NCBI GenBank assembly: GCA_029959545.1
Contig: JASCPH010000013.1
Coordinates: forward strand, 1 to 59,580
Direction: 5' to 3'
DNA length: 59,580 nt
Source of the DNA: Microbacteriaceae bacterium PS02066
GTDB taxonomy: Bacteria > Actinomycetota > Actinomycetes > Actinomycetales > Microbacteriaceae
This document shows, in pieces, positions 27,512 to 35,846 of this stretch. A program made the position numbers and the translations under genes. Below the pieces are notes generated by a model. It did not search any database and was not told the origin of the DNA. It saw only the letters and a list, made by a program, of their open reading frames with translations. The stretch's first letter is position 1. Every line of letters starts with the position of its first letter.

Positions 27512-28576
27512 TCAGAGCCCCGGGTCGTAGCCACCGACGCGGATTGACGCCGTGCCGTCGGGGAGGATGTCGATCGTGCCGTTCACCACGAACGGCACAT
27601 CCTCGGACACCTCGCGCAGCGAACCGTCGGCCAGTGAGCGCACCTCGAGATCGATGTGCGCGACCGCATCCGCGTCGGGGATGACCCATCCTGCCCCGTT
27701 GGGAAGGACCTCGACGGTGGGCTGCTGCGTGATCGACCACGTCGGGAGCTTCTCGACGCGGTTGCGCACGATGAAGCCGAACGGGCAGCCCGTCGGCTGC
27801 AGCACCTGCTGCGTGCTGCACGCGGTGAGGAACTCCTCGACCCGCTGCTGCACGACCTTGACGAATTCGTCGGTCGGTTTGGTCTGCACCGTGACGGGGA
27901 CATTGACCATCGGGGAGTCCGCGAGAACGGCGAGCCCCTCGGAGGTCGAGAGCGCACTGTCGACCGTCACCGAGTAGAGGTTGGGCGAGAACACCAGCAG
28001 CGACACGGGAGCCACGGGGTCGGCGTCGACGCCGTCGGGGGAGACTTGGCGGCGGTCGACGCGGAATCCGTTGACGTCGAAGGTGGACGACCCGAGGACC
28101 ATGAGGTTCATGACTGCGAGGGGACTCTGGCTGAACCGCCACGTCGGGATGATGCCGAGCGTCCCGTTGCTGCGTACACGGAAGGAGGTGGTCCCGTCGT
28201 GTCCGCCGGCGACGTAGCTGGCCGTCACGACCGTGTCGGCGCCGTCGACCTGTTCGGACACCACGCGGGCGTCGGTGAGGGAGCTGAGCGCAGCGCTGCG
28301 CAGGAGCGCGTCGGACGCGGATGCGGGCAGTCCCGCATCCGTCAGCTCGGAGGAGTCGAGCGAGACGCCCGGCAGCGCCAGAGCGTCTGCGGCGCGCCCC
28401 GATTCGAGCATGTTCAGATAGCGCTGCACGAAGGCGGACGGGCTGTAGAACTCTTGGTACAGGGCGGCCGTTCCGGCGCCCAGGGCCGCGAGCAGGAGCG
28501 CGCCGACGAGGCCCAGCGTCGTGAGATCGAACGCGAGGCGCACGCCGGGGCGCCGGGGTCGTCTCAAGCGGCTCAC
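27512..28576 (-). CDS. Membrane-anchored hypothetical surface protein
   Basis: A 354-residue protein with a basic N-terminus (SRLRRPRRPGVRL) and one transmembrane helix (about 16-38). The rest is extracellular and beta-rich. There are two cysteines close together (FLTACSTQQVLQPTGCPFGF) that may form a disulfide. NTF2-like or Ig-like folds are possible, but I cannot assign a family. The GTG at 28576 is chosen because a -10 box sits six bases before it. The gene ends one base after the CopD-CtaG stop (tail to tail) and is divergent from the helicase gene. Confidence 0.72.
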   Translation of the reverse strand: MSRLRRPRRPGVRLAFDLTTLGLVGALLLAALGAGTAALYQEFYSPSAFVQRYLNMLESGRAADALALPGVSLDSSELTDAGLPASASDALLRSAALSSLTDARVVSEQVDGADTVVTASYVAGGHDGTTSFRVRSNGTLGIIPTWRFSQSPLAVMNLMVLGSSTFDVNGFRVDRRQVSPDGVDADPVAPVSLLVFSPNLYSVTVDSALSTSEGLAVLADSPMVNVPVTVQTKPTDEFVKVVQQRVEEFLTACSTQQVLQPTGCPFGFIVRNRVEKLPTWSITQQPTVEVLPNGAGWVIPDADAVAHIDLEVRSLADGSLREVSEDVPFVVNGTIDILPDGTASIRVGGYDPGL

Positions 28577-28582
28577 GGAGCA

Positions 28583-28588
28583 AGTCTA
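28583..28588 (-). promoter_or_regulatory. -10 box of a leaderless promoter for the surface protein gene
   Basis: On the minus strand TAGACT, then six bases, then the GTG at 28576. It is one half of a divergent pair with the box at 28651. Confidence 0.55.
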
Positions 28589-28650
28589 AGAAAGGGACCC
28601 CGCGAAACAGCGGGGAGTCGCCGTCGGACGTCATCCGGCCGCGTGGCGCC

Positions 28651-28656
28651 TAGCAT
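28651..28656 (+). promoter_or_regulatory. -10 box of a leaderless promoter for the helicase gene
   Basis: TAGCAT, six bases before the GTG at 28663. Confidence 0.55.
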
Positions 28657-28662
28657 GGATCG

Positions 28663-30009
28663 GTGAGCACCCCCGCCCTCTCCGCCGAGCAGCAGGCGCT
28701 GTTCCGGCTCATCGAGGACACCCGGGAGCACGTGTTCGTGACGGGTCGTGCGGGCACCGGCAAGTCGACGCTGCTGCAGCATCTGGCGTGGAACACGTCG
28801 AAGCAGATCGCCGTCTGCGCCCCGACCGGCGTCGCCGCCCTCAACGTCGAGGGGCAGACCATCCACTCGTTGTTCCGGCTGCCGATCGGTCTCATCGCGA
28901 ACAGCGAACTCGACCAGTCGGATGCGACGCGCAAGCTGCTCAACGCGATCGACACGCTCGTGATCGACGAGATCTCCATGGTCAACGCGGACCTCATGGA
29001 CGCCATCGACCGTGCGCTGCGCCAGGCGCGGGGTCGGCGGGCGGAGCCCTTCGGCGGCGTGCAGATGGTCATGTTCGGCGATCCGTACCAGCTGGCGCCC
29101 GTGCCGCCCCGGGGTGACGAGCTGCGCTACGTGCGCGATCACTACCACTCGTTCTGGTTCTTCGACGCGCACGTGTGGGCGGGGGAGTCCAGCGGTGACG
29201 GGCTCATGGACATGGGGCGGTACGGCGCCGATCTCCACGTCGCCGAGCTGCGCGAGATCCATCGGCAGTCGGATCCGGGGTTCAAGGCGCTGCTGAATGC
29301 CGTGCGCTACGGGCAGGTCACCGCGGACATGGCGAAGATCCTCAACGACACGGGCGCCCGCACGCCGCCGGAGTTCTCCGCCGACGAGCCCATCATCACG
29401 CTCGCGACCCGCAACGACCGCGTCAACGCGATCAACCGGCGCCACCTGGACGCCCTTGCCGGCCGCGTGCAGACCGCGCACGCCGAGGTCAGCGGCGACT
29501 TCGGACGCGGAGAGGCCGCCTTTCCCGCGGAGCAGGAGCTGCAGCTCAAGGTCGGCGCGCAGGTGATGTTCCTGCGTAACGACACGCAGTCCTACGGGGA
29601 CGGGCCGCGGTGGGTGAACGGGACGATCGGCACGGTGGTCAAGATCGCCGGGAGCATCGTCCGCGTGGAGATCGACGGGCGCGACTACGACGTCGAGCCC
29701 GCGGTCTGGGAACGTTTCCGTTACGCGTACGACGCCGCATCCCGCTCGCTCAGTCGGGAGGTCGTGGCCGAGTTCACGCAGTTCCCGCTGCGGTTGGCGT
29801 GGGCGGTCACGATCCACAAGTCACAGGGAAAGACGTACGACCGCGCCATCGTGGACCTCGGCGCGGGGGCCTTCGCGCCCGGACAGACCTACGTCGCGCT
29901 GTCTCGACTGACCTCGCTCGACGGCCTGTATCTGTCGCGGCCCCTCCGGCCCTCCGACATCCGCGTGGACCCCGACGTGCAGCGGTTCATGTCCCGCGCC
30001 CGCGCCTGA
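28663..30009 (+). CDS. Pif1/RecD-like SF1B DNA helicase
   Basis: A 448-residue AAA/SF1 helicase. Walker A is VTGRAGTGKSTLL (28-36 core), motif Ia is APTGVAALNVEGQTIHSLF, Walker B is TLVIDEISMVNADLMD, motif III is QMVMFGDPYQLAPVPP, the C-terminal domain has VMFLRNDTQ and an SH3-like insertion (RWVNGTIGTVVKI), and motif V/VI is AWAVTIHKSQGKTYDRAIVDLG and GQTYVALSRLTSLDGL. This is the compact Pif1 layout, expected to unwind DNA 5' to 3'. Monocistronic, GTG leaderless start, followed by the B pair of 92-bp elements. Confidence 0.92.
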   Translation: MSTPALSAEQQALFRLIEDTREHVFVTGRAGTGKSTLLQHLAWNTSKQIAVCAPTGVAALNVEGQTIHSLFRLPIGLIANSELDQSDATRKLLNAIDTLVIDEISMVNADLMDAIDRALRQARGRRAEPFGGVQMVMFGDPYQLAPVPPRGDELRYVRDHYHSFWFFDAHVWAGESSGDGLMDMGRYGADLHVAELREIHRQSDPGFKALLNAVRYGQVTADMAKILNDTGARTPPEFSADEPIITLATRNDRVNAINRRHLDALAGRVQTAHAEVSGDFGRGEAAFPAEQELQLKVGAQVMFLRNDTQSYGDGPRWVNGTIGTVVKIAGSIVRVEIDGRDYDVEPAVWERFRYAYDAASRSLSREVVAEFTQFPLRLAWAVTIHKSQGKTYDRAIVDLGAGAFAPGQTYVALSRLTSLDGLYLSRPLRPSDIRVDPDVQRFMSRARA

Positions 30010-30051
30010 CCGCATCCCGCTCCCGGTTCCGCCCTCGGGGTCTCTCCTCTT

Positions 30052-30142
30052 CCTTACCCGAGTTGCGTCGCAGTTGCGCAGGTGCGCCACTTTTGCCCAG
30101 CCGCGGCAGTCATTGACTGTGGCAGTTGCGCACAAGTGTGGC
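30052..30142 (+). repeat. 92-bp dispersed element, pair B, left copy
   Basis: CCTTACCCGAGTTGCGTCGC at the left end and CACAAGTGTGGC at the right end. The centre is the palindrome CAGTCATTGACTG. The 30010-30479 gap holds only this pair and a GC-rich spacer. Confidence 0.8.
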
Positions 30143-30289
30143 TGTTGAGAGCGGGCGGGGGAGCGGATGCGGTGGCCGGGCCGTCGGTCGTGGACGGGCT
30201 GTCGGGAGGACATCCGGCAAGGCCGGCCGGGGCCTGGCGCACGCGGGGGCCCAGGCGGGCCGAGTCCGATGGGCGGGCTGCGCCGAGGA

Positions 30290-30381
30290 GCGACACTTCT
30301 GCGCAGATGCGCCAATCAATGACTGTGGCGGATGCGGAAAGGTGTGGCAGTTGCGCACATGCGACGCAACTCGGGCACAGG
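30290..30381 (-). repeat. 92-bp dispersed element, pair B, right copy (inverted)
   Basis: On the minus strand it begins CCTGTGCCCGAGTTGCGTCG and contains CGCATCCGCCACAGTCATTG, then GCGCAGAAGTGTCGC. It faces the copy at 30052 over a 147-bp spacer. Confidence 0.82.
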
Positions 30382-30479
30382 TAGGGCACCCGACAGGCGC
30401 ACCGGGCAGACGACGGCGCCCCCACGCACGACGGTGGCCCCACGCACGGAGGCCCCCCGCACGGATACGGGGCGCGGAG

Positions 30480-31133
30480 TCAGGCGGCTGCTTCGGCCTT
30501 CGCTCGGGCCAGGTCCTCGAACAGCTCGGTGTTGAACCGGTAGGCCAGCAGCACCTCGTCGATCACGCGCTCCTTCTCGGCCTCATCCCAGGGGGCGGCG
30601 TCGAGCTGCACGCGGTAGTGCTCCTTGAACTCCTTCGGGTCCGCGATGTCCGCGAAGATGTAGAACCCGATGCCGTTGGTGTCGAAGCCGAACCGCCGCT
30701 GCATGAGCTTGCCGATGAACAGCCCGCCGGACAGGTCGCCGAGGTAGCGGGTGTAATGGTGGGCGACGAATCCGCCCGGCCACGTCGCCCCCACCTGGTT
30801 GATGCGATCGACGTAGCGCCGTGTCGTCGGCAGCGGCTCGATGCGCTCGCGCCAACCGGGACCGACGAGGAACTCGAGGTCGGCGGCGAGAGCGGGAAGG
30901 CGGGTGAGGCGCTCGCTGATGAACAGCGCCGCCACCGGGTCGCGCCGCATCCGCTCGGCCGCCGACTCCAGCGCCTCGTAGATGAACCAGTGCTGCGCGA
31001 CGAGCGCGACGTAGTCATCGCGTGTGCCCTCGCCCTTGATGAGGTCGGACATGAATCCGGCGCCCTCGCTGCCCGAGTGGGCACCGCTGGAACGCTCGCG
31101 GAGGGCTGCGGAGAACGGGATCGGCTCGCTCAT
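30480..31133 (-). CDS. hmuO: Biliverdin-producing heme oxygenase
   Basis: A 217-residue heme oxygenase of the HmuO size that opens heme to biliverdin, CO and ferrous iron. The proximal heme ligand is His19 in RERSSGAHSGSEGAGFM. The distal helix glycines are in YLGDLSGGLFIGKLM, and HHYTRYLGDL and FYIFADIADPKEFKEHYR are conserved. The ATG at 31133 is preferred over one at 31142, because a -10 box lies seven bases upstream of it. A DtxR-type iron box precedes the promoter, so the gene is expected to be on under iron limitation. Next to a DUF2470 gene. Confidence 0.93.
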   Translation of the reverse strand: MSEPIPFSAALRERSSGAHSGSEGAGFMSDLIKGEGTRDDYVALVAQHWFIYEALESAAERMRRDPVAALFISERLTRLPALAADLEFLVGPGWRERIEPLPTTRRYVDRINQVGATWPGGFVAHHYTRYLGDLSGGLFIGKLMQRRFGFDTNGIGFYIFADIADPKEFKEHYRVQLDAAPWDEAEKERVIDEVLLAYRFNTELFEDLARAKAEAAA

Positions 31134-31140
31134 GCGGCCC

Positions 31141-31146
31141 ACTATA
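31141..31146 (-). promoter_or_regulatory. -10 box of a leaderless promoter for hmuO
   Basis: On the minus strand TATAGT, seven bases before the ATG at 31133. Confidence 0.55.
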
Positions 31147-31149
31147 CCT

Positions 31150-31168
31150 TCAGGTAAGCAGAACCTAA
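31150..31168 (-). promoter_or_regulatory. DtxR/IdeR iron box upstream of hmuO
   Basis: On the minus strand TTAGGTTCTGCTTACCTGA. It matches the 19-bp consensus TTAGGTTAGGCTAACCTAA at 15 positions by my count and touches the -10 region, the right place for repression by iron-loaded DtxR. Confidence 0.75.
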
Positions 31169-31199
31169 ATCGTCAATTCGCCCAGGATGTCGGATGCGG

Positions 31200-31508
31200 T
31201 CAATGAGGGCGCGGCTCGATGCCGAGTTCGGCGCAGGCGGCGTCATAGAGCGCAACGATCTCCCGGCGTACCTCGCTCCGCTCGGTGATGGGGCCGCCGG
31301 GCCATGTCAGCCGCATGTCGATGCTCGCGCCACCGGCCGCCGTGATGACCCAGTCGCCGCCGTCGCCGTCGAATCCGACCATGCGGGCGCCGACGGGCGC
31401 CGGATGCGGGCCGAAGGCGCGTGCGAAGAGCATGTTGTCGTCGGAGTGATCGGAGTTCATGTGCCCGAGAACACCGGCCAGTGTCTCATCGTCGAAAACG
31501 TGCGTCAT
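31200..31508 (-). CDS. DUF2470 domain protein, heme/iron-linked
   Basis: A 102-residue protein with the DUF2470 pattern: GVLGHMNSDHSDDNMLFARAF near the N-terminus (the HMNxDH motif seen also in HugZ-type heme-binding proteins), then MVGFDGDGGDWVI and ITERSEVRREIVALYDAA. A role in heme or iron metabolism is suggested by the motif and by the neighbouring heme oxygenase. The ATG at 31508 follows a leaderless -10. The 31-bp stretch before the hmuO iron box means hmuO may also be read through from this gene. Confidence 0.85.
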   Translation of the reverse strand: MTHVFDDETLAGVLGHMNSDHSDDNMLFARAFGPHPAPVGARMVGFDGDGGDWVITAAGGASIDMRLTWPGGPITERSEVRREIVALYDAACAELGIEPRPH

Positions 31509-31515
31509 GCAGCAC

Positions 31516-31521
31516 AGCCTA
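31516..31521 (-). promoter_or_regulatory. -10 box of a leaderless promoter for the DUF2470 gene
   Basis: On the minus strand TAGGCT, seven bases before the ATG at 31508. Confidence 0.5.
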
Positions 31522-31584
31522 AGAGCCGTGATGGTCTTGTGATGTGGGTGTGTTTGAATGCTGGAGCACGACCGCGGGGGTGAA

Positions 31585-32835
31585 ATGCCGATCAGTTCCG
31601 GCTTCAAACGCGCTGCCGCCGCGATCTCCGGCGCAGCCGTCATCGTTTTCGCGCTCGCGGGATGCACGCCGGGCAAGAGCGTCGACATCGACGTCCCCCC
31701 GCAGGTCGAAGGCGCCTTCCCCGCCGACACGCAGACGGAGCTCGAGTCCGCGGTGAACTTCGCGATGGCAGCGACCGGTTCGACCGGCGCGATCGTCGGC
31801 GTCTGGGCGCCCTGGAGCGGATCGTGGGTGGCCGGAGTGGGCGACGCCTCGGTCGACGACGTGTTCCGGGTGGGCGAGCTGACCCGCCCGATGATCTGCG
31901 ACGTGCTCTACGAGATGGTGGATGCCGGCACGGTCTCGCTCGACGACGAGGTGCGCACGTACGTCCCCAGCGTCGCCGGTCTCAGCGGCGTGACCCTCGG
32001 GATGCTGTGCGACGGAACGAGCGGTCTGGGCTCGTACGGTGCCGTGCTGCAGGACGACGCGATCGGCCTGCCCGCCCGCGAGTGGAACGCCGCGGAGCTC
32101 GCGGCCTACGGCATCACCGGGTTCGACCCGGCCACGGCGGGCGTTGCCTGGCGCGACTCGGACACGGGGTACGTGCTGCTCGGACTCGCGCTCGAGAACG
32201 CCGGCTCCCAGAGCGCCTCAGCCCTGCTCGACGAGCACGTTTTCGCGCCGCTGGGCCTGACCCATACGAGCCTTCCCGGCGGCACCGCCGCCAAGCCCGG
32301 AGAGCCCGCGCTGACGGGTCTGCTGTCGCAGCCGGGCCCCGACGGCGCCATGAACTGCGCCGAGCCGCGCGACATGACCACGATGTCATCCAGCTTCGGC
32401 TTCACGAACGCGGGAGTGGTCTCCACGATCGCCGATGTCGGCCGCTACACGCAGGCGCTCGCCGCGGGAACGTTCGGCGGCGAGGATCGCTTCGCGTCTC
32501 CGATGCTCGTCTCGCCCGACCAGCCGTCGTGGCTCACCGCCACGGGCGGTGCCTTCCAGGCCGGTTCGCTCATCGGGCAGTTCGGTTCGGTGCCCGGGTA
32601 CATCACCGCATCCTTCGCCGACCCGACCACGGGTATGACGGTCTCGGTCGTGCTCAACAACTCGGCCGCGACCGACTGGGTGGGCGCGTACCTGGCGTGG
32701 GAGCTCGCCTCCATCGCCTCCAAGGCGCCCGCGGCCAGCGGCCAGAGCGCCCCGGATGCGGGTCTGCCCTGGACCGCGCAGCAGTATCACGACGCGATCG
32801 CTGCTGCGGCCGTGTGTCCGCTGCCCGCTTCGTGA
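31585..32835 (+). CDS. Lipoprotein with beta-lactamase/PBP fold lacking the catalytic residues
   Basis: A 416-residue protein. The signal peptide ends in the lipobox FALAGC. The remainder follows the class C beta-lactamase/serine hydrolase fold with VSLDDEVRTYVP, DTGYVLLGLALENA and LDEHVFAPLGLTHT. All three active-site motifs are changed. S-x-x-K is ELTR (Glu98, Arg101), the Tyr-x-Asn motif is DSD (Asp191) before TGYVLLG, and the third motif HxG reads GQFGSVPGY. It is probably not an enzyme but a binding or sensor lipoprotein. The ATG at 31585 fits the signal peptide; an ATG at 31558 would add nine acidic residues. GTGA overlap with the next gene. Confidence 0.82.
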   Translation: MPISSGFKRAAAAISGAAVIVFALAGCTPGKSVDIDVPPQVEGAFPADTQTELESAVNFAMAATGSTGAIVGVWAPWSGSWVAGVGDASVDDVFRVGELTRPMICDVLYEMVDAGTVSLDDEVRTYVPSVAGLSGVTLGMLCDGTSGLGSYGAVLQDDAIGLPAREWNAAELAAYGITGFDPATAGVAWRDSDTGYVLLGLALENAGSQSASALLDEHVFAPLGLTHTSLPGGTAAKPGEPALTGLLSQPGPDGAMNCAEPRDMTTMSSSFGFTNAGVVSTIADVGRYTQALAAGTFGGEDRFASPMLVSPDQPSWLTATGGAFQAGSLIGQFGSVPGYITASFADPTTGMTVSVVLNNSAATDWVGAYLAWELASIASKAPAASGQSAPDAGLPWTAQQYHDAIAAAAVCPLPAS

Positions 32836-33704
32836 CCGCTCGCTCCGGATCCACCTCCGCCGTCGCCCTCGTCCTGGTCGGACTCGCCTGCCAGGAGGTC
32901 GGCGCCTCGCTCGCCGTCCTGCTGTTCGATGAGGTCGGACCGCTGGGCATGGTCATGCTGCGGCTCGTCTTCGCGGCGATCGTGCTGCTGCTCATCGCTC
33001 GGCCGAGCCTGCGGGGGCATTCGCGGGCGGCGTGGTGGGCGGTCGTGCGATTCGGGCTCGTGCTGGCGCTGATGAACGGGCTGTTCTACCTCGCTCTCGA
33101 GCGCCTGCCGCTCGGCGTCACCGTGACGATCGAGGTGCTGGGGCCGTTGACGCTGTCGATCGTCGCCGCGCGCCGGGCCTCCGCGTGGCTGTGGGCCGGG
33201 CTCGCGTTCGTGGGCGTCGTCGCGCTCGGCGGCGGCGGGTGGGACCGTCTCGATCCGCTCGGCGTGGTCTTCGCGCTGGGCGCCGCCGCGAGCTGGGCGC
33301 TGTACATCCTGGCCTCGGCGCGGGTCGGACGCGAGTTCGTGCGGCTCGACGGCCTCGCGTTGGCCATGGCCGTGGGCGCGGTGCTCTCGCTTCCCTTCGG
33401 CATCGTGGATGCGGGCGGCGCGCTGCTGGGGCCCGACCTGCTGGCGCTCGGGGCCGGTGTCGCCGTGCTCTCGTCGACGATTCCCTACGCGCTCGAGCTG
33501 TCCGCATTGCGGCGGCTGGCCGCATCCACGTTCGCGATCCTCATGAGCCTCGGACCGGCGACGGCGTCGGTCGCCGGCTTTCTCCTCCTCGGGCAGCACC
33601 TGAGCGTGCTCGAGATCGCGGGCATCGCGCTGGTGATCGCCGCCAGCATCGGTGCCGTGCTCATGGCCCCGCGTGCCCGGCGCCAGGACGAACCGGTGGC
33701 CTGA
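32832..33704 (+). CDS. EamA-family (RhtA-like) exporter
   Basis: A 290-residue protein with ten predicted helices in two EamA repeats. Family marks are MVMLRLVFAAIVLLLIARP in the first repeat, YLALERLPLGVTVTIEVLGPL, and the second repeat with SALRRLAASTFAILMSLGPATASVAGFLLL. It resembles RhtA threonine/homoserine exporters; the substrate is not proven. The GTG start overlaps the lipoprotein gene stop. Convergent with the nucleoside hydrolase gene, 4 bp apart. Confidence 0.88.
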   Translation: MTARSGSTSAVALVLVGLACQEVGASLAVLLFDEVGPLGMVMLRLVFAAIVLLLIARPSLRGHSRAAWWAVVRFGLVLALMNGLFYLALERLPLGVTVTIEVLGPLTLSIVAARRASAWLWAGLAFVGVVALGGGGWDRLDPLGVVFALGAAASWALYILASARVGREFVRLDGLALAMAVGAVLSLPFGIVDAGGALLGPDLLALGAGVAVLSSTIPYALELSALRRLAASTFAILMSLGPATASVAGFLLLGQHLSVLEIAGIALVIAASIGAVLMAPRARRQDEPVA

Positions 33705-33708
33705 GTTC

Positions 33709-34662
33709 TCAGCCCGCGAGGATCGTGTCGATCAGGTGGTCCGCCACACCCGCGTCGACGTCGAGCACGATGCGCGTGCGCACGCCGTCGTGGTCGCGCG
33801 CCGCGATCCGCTGACCGCGCAGGTCGGCGATCGTCTGACCGCGCCCCGGCCCGTCGGTGACGTCGACCGTCACCGGCACGCGGGGTGCGCGTGTCGGGGT
33901 GATGCCGCCGACGATCGCGGCGGCGAGCGGATCGTGCAGCGCGCACGTGCGGTGCCCGTAGGTGTCGCGGTAGAAGTCGAAGTAGTGATCGAGGATGCGT
34001 CCGATCGCCGAGACGAACGGGCGATCGTCGGCGACGAGCCGCTCGCGCTGCTGCTCGCTCATGGTGTGCTCCATGGTCGCGTCCAAGGGCACGAGCGTCA
34101 CATCCCAGTCGGCGGCGAGGAGGGCCGCCGCCGCCTGCGGATCGTTGTAGACGTTCGCCTCGGCCGCTGCCGTGATGTTGCCGGGCGCGAGTGCCGCGCC
34201 GCCCATGGCCGTCACGGCGGCGACGCGCTCGGGCAGGGTCGGGTCCGCCTCCAGGGCGTGCGCGAGGTTCGTCATCGGGCCGATCGTCAGCACGTGCAGG
34301 CGCCCGGCGTAGGTGTGCGACAGGTCGATGAGCAGCTCGACGGCCGTGCGGGAATCCGCCTCCCTCGGGCTCCGCGGCAGCTCGACGCCGCCGATGCCGT
34401 TCTCGCCGTGCACCCACTGCGCGCCGCCCCCGTAGGGGTGGTCGAGATGATCGTGCGCGCCCTGCGCCACAGGGATGTCGTCGCGACCGGCCAGCGCCAG
34501 CAGGTCGAGCGTGTTGCGCGTGGCTTCGGCCGCGGAGATGTTGCCGCTGACGGTGCCGACCCCGACGAGGTCGATCGAGGGGGAGGCCAGCAGGTACGCC
34601 AGCGCGACGGCGTCGTCGACGCCGGTGTCGCAGTCGAGATAGACGGGGGTGGGCTCGGTCAT
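33709..34662 (-). CDS. Inosine-uridine-type nucleoside hydrolase
   Basis: A 317-residue ribohydrolase that splits nucleosides into base and ribose. The calcium-binding motif is YLDCDTGVDDAVAL near the N-terminus. Other family sequence is GVGTVSGNISAAEATRNTL, LTIGPMTNLAHAL, AMGGAALAPGNITAAAEANVYNDP (with the Asn and Asp that hold ribose), and the C-terminal catalytic-histidine region CALHDPLAAA. Divergent from a ribokinase gene, giving a sensible nucleoside-salvage pair: the hydrolase yields ribose and the kinase phosphorylates it. Purine or pyrimidine preference cannot be told. Confidence 0.93.
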   Translation of the reverse strand: MTEPTPVYLDCDTGVDDAVALAYLLASPSIDLVGVGTVSGNISAAEATRNTLDLLALAGRDDIPVAQGAHDHLDHPYGGGAQWVHGENGIGGVELPRSPREADSRTAVELLIDLSHTYAGRLHVLTIGPMTNLAHALEADPTLPERVAAVTAMGGAALAPGNITAAAEANVYNDPQAAAALLAADWDVTLVPLDATMEHTMSEQQRERLVADDRPFVSAIGRILDHYFDFYRDTYGHRTCALHDPLAAAIVGGITPTRAPRVPVTVDVTDGPGRGQTIADLRGQRIAARDHDGVRTRIVLDVDAGVADHLIDTILAG

Positions 34663-34772
34663 CGTTCTCCTCGGTGGGTCGGGGCGCGACCCCCTCGTCC
34701 GCCTGTTCGGTTATATCTCGTCACGGGCCGAGGCGCCGCATCCGGGGTCTCGACCCGTGGTGGAATGGGGGG

Positions 34773-35597
34773 ATGCTCGGTCCTCTCTGCGTCGTCGGAA
34801 GCATCAACGTCGATCTGACGGCCACCACCGGGCGGCTGCCCGGCGCGGGCGAGACGGTCCTGGGCGGACGGTTGCGGCGTGACCCGGGCGGCAAGGGCGC
34901 CAACCAAGCGGTGGCTGCGGCGCGTCTGGGTGCTCGCGTGCGCATGGTCGGCGCCGTCGGCGACGACACCGACGGGCACGCGATGCTGCAGAACCTGCGG
35001 GATGCGGGCGTCGACACGAGCGATGTCTGGCTCGGCGACGATCCCACCGGCACCGCGCTGATCATCGTCGACGAGGCCGGCGAGAACCAGATCGTCGTCT
35101 GTCCGGGGGCGAACGACACCGTGCGCCTCGACGGGGTGGAGTTCCGGGCGGACGAGGCGATACTGGCGCAGCAGGAGATCCCGGTGTCGGCGATCGCGGC
35201 GCTGGCCGACGTGCCGGGCTTTCTCGCCGTGAACGCCGCACCCGCGCGCGAGGTGCCGCAGGCGGTGCTCGAGCGTGCGGACCTCGTGATCGTCAACGAG
35301 ACCGAGTACGAACTGCTGCCCGCGCTCGCCGCCGCTCGCTGCGTGGCGGTCACCTACGGCTCTGCCGGCGCGGCGCTGCGAGAGGGTGGCCGCGAGGTCG
35401 CGCGGGTGGGTGCCCCGAAGATCGCCGCGATCAACTCCGTCGGAGCGGGCGACGCGTTCTGCGCCGCGCTGACCCTGGCGCTGCACGCAGGGTGGGACGA
35501 CGTCGCGGCCCTCACCGCCGCCTGCGCCGTCGGCGCGGACGCGGTGACCCACGAGGGGGCGCAGCCGCCCCTGCGGCGGCTCGACACCTACCGCTGA
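34773..35597 (+). CDS. Ribokinase-like PfkB-family sugar kinase
   Basis: A 274-residue PfkB kinase, slightly shorter than E. coli RbsK (about 309). The N-terminal GSINVDLTATTGRLPGAGET and GGKGANQAVAAARLGA with GAVGDD are ribokinase-like. The catalytic aspartate lies in NSVGAGDAFCAALTLAL, and NETEYELLPAL is the conserved mid motif. The ATG at 34773 starts the conserved sequence; the upstream reading is not homologous. Divergent from the nucleoside hydrolase with about 110 bp between them, so a shared control region is likely. Predicted product: ribose 5-phosphate. Confidence 0.88.
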   Translation: MLGPLCVVGSINVDLTATTGRLPGAGETVLGGRLRRDPGGKGANQAVAAARLGARVRMVGAVGDDTDGHAMLQNLRDAGVDTSDVWLGDDPTGTALIIVDEAGENQIVVCPGANDTVRLDGVEFRADEAILAQQEIPVSAIAALADVPGFLAVNAAPAREVPQAVLERADLVIVNETEYELLPALAAARCVAVTYGSAGAALREGGREVARVGAPKIAAINSVGAGDAFCAALTLALHAGWDDVAALTAACAVGADAVTHEGAQPPLRRLDTYR

Positions 35598-35728
35598 CGC
35601 GCCCCGGCGACGCGGTGAGCGCGTCGGACCCGTGGGAATTGTCTGGACAGATGTCGAAGCACGGTGCGTACGCGAGCGACGTGAACCCGGTCGTCGAGCA
35701 CCTCGATCCAGGAGTGACCCGCTGACGG

Positions 35729-35770
35729 CGTTCCGTCTCGCTTCGAGCGGCGCAGCCGCGAGACGAAACG
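35729..35770. other. Hairpin in the ribokinase to aldo-keto reductase gap
   Basis: CGTTCCGTCTCGC pairs with GCGAGACGAAACG (one mismatch) around a 16-base loop. It could terminate the ribokinase transcript, although no T-tract follows, or be an operator for the next gene. Confidence 0.4.
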
Positions 35771-35846
35771 TTCCGGCGGCGGGCCGGATGCCGGCCGGCT
35801 GTGGCAGGCTTGCGAACTGCACCCCTTTTCCTCCCGAAGGATCGTC

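Noticed and set aside
25384..27534. A 716-codon minus-strand ORF opposite the CopD-CtaG gene
   Set aside because: It is rich in His, Asp, Glu, Gln and Arg, typical of antisense to a membrane protein; no homology is visible and it runs through the HU terminator region.
30126..31157. A 343-codon + strand ORF across the pair-B repeat and hmuO
   Set aside because: It is antisense to the clear heme oxygenase gene, and its N-terminal half is the repeat spacer.
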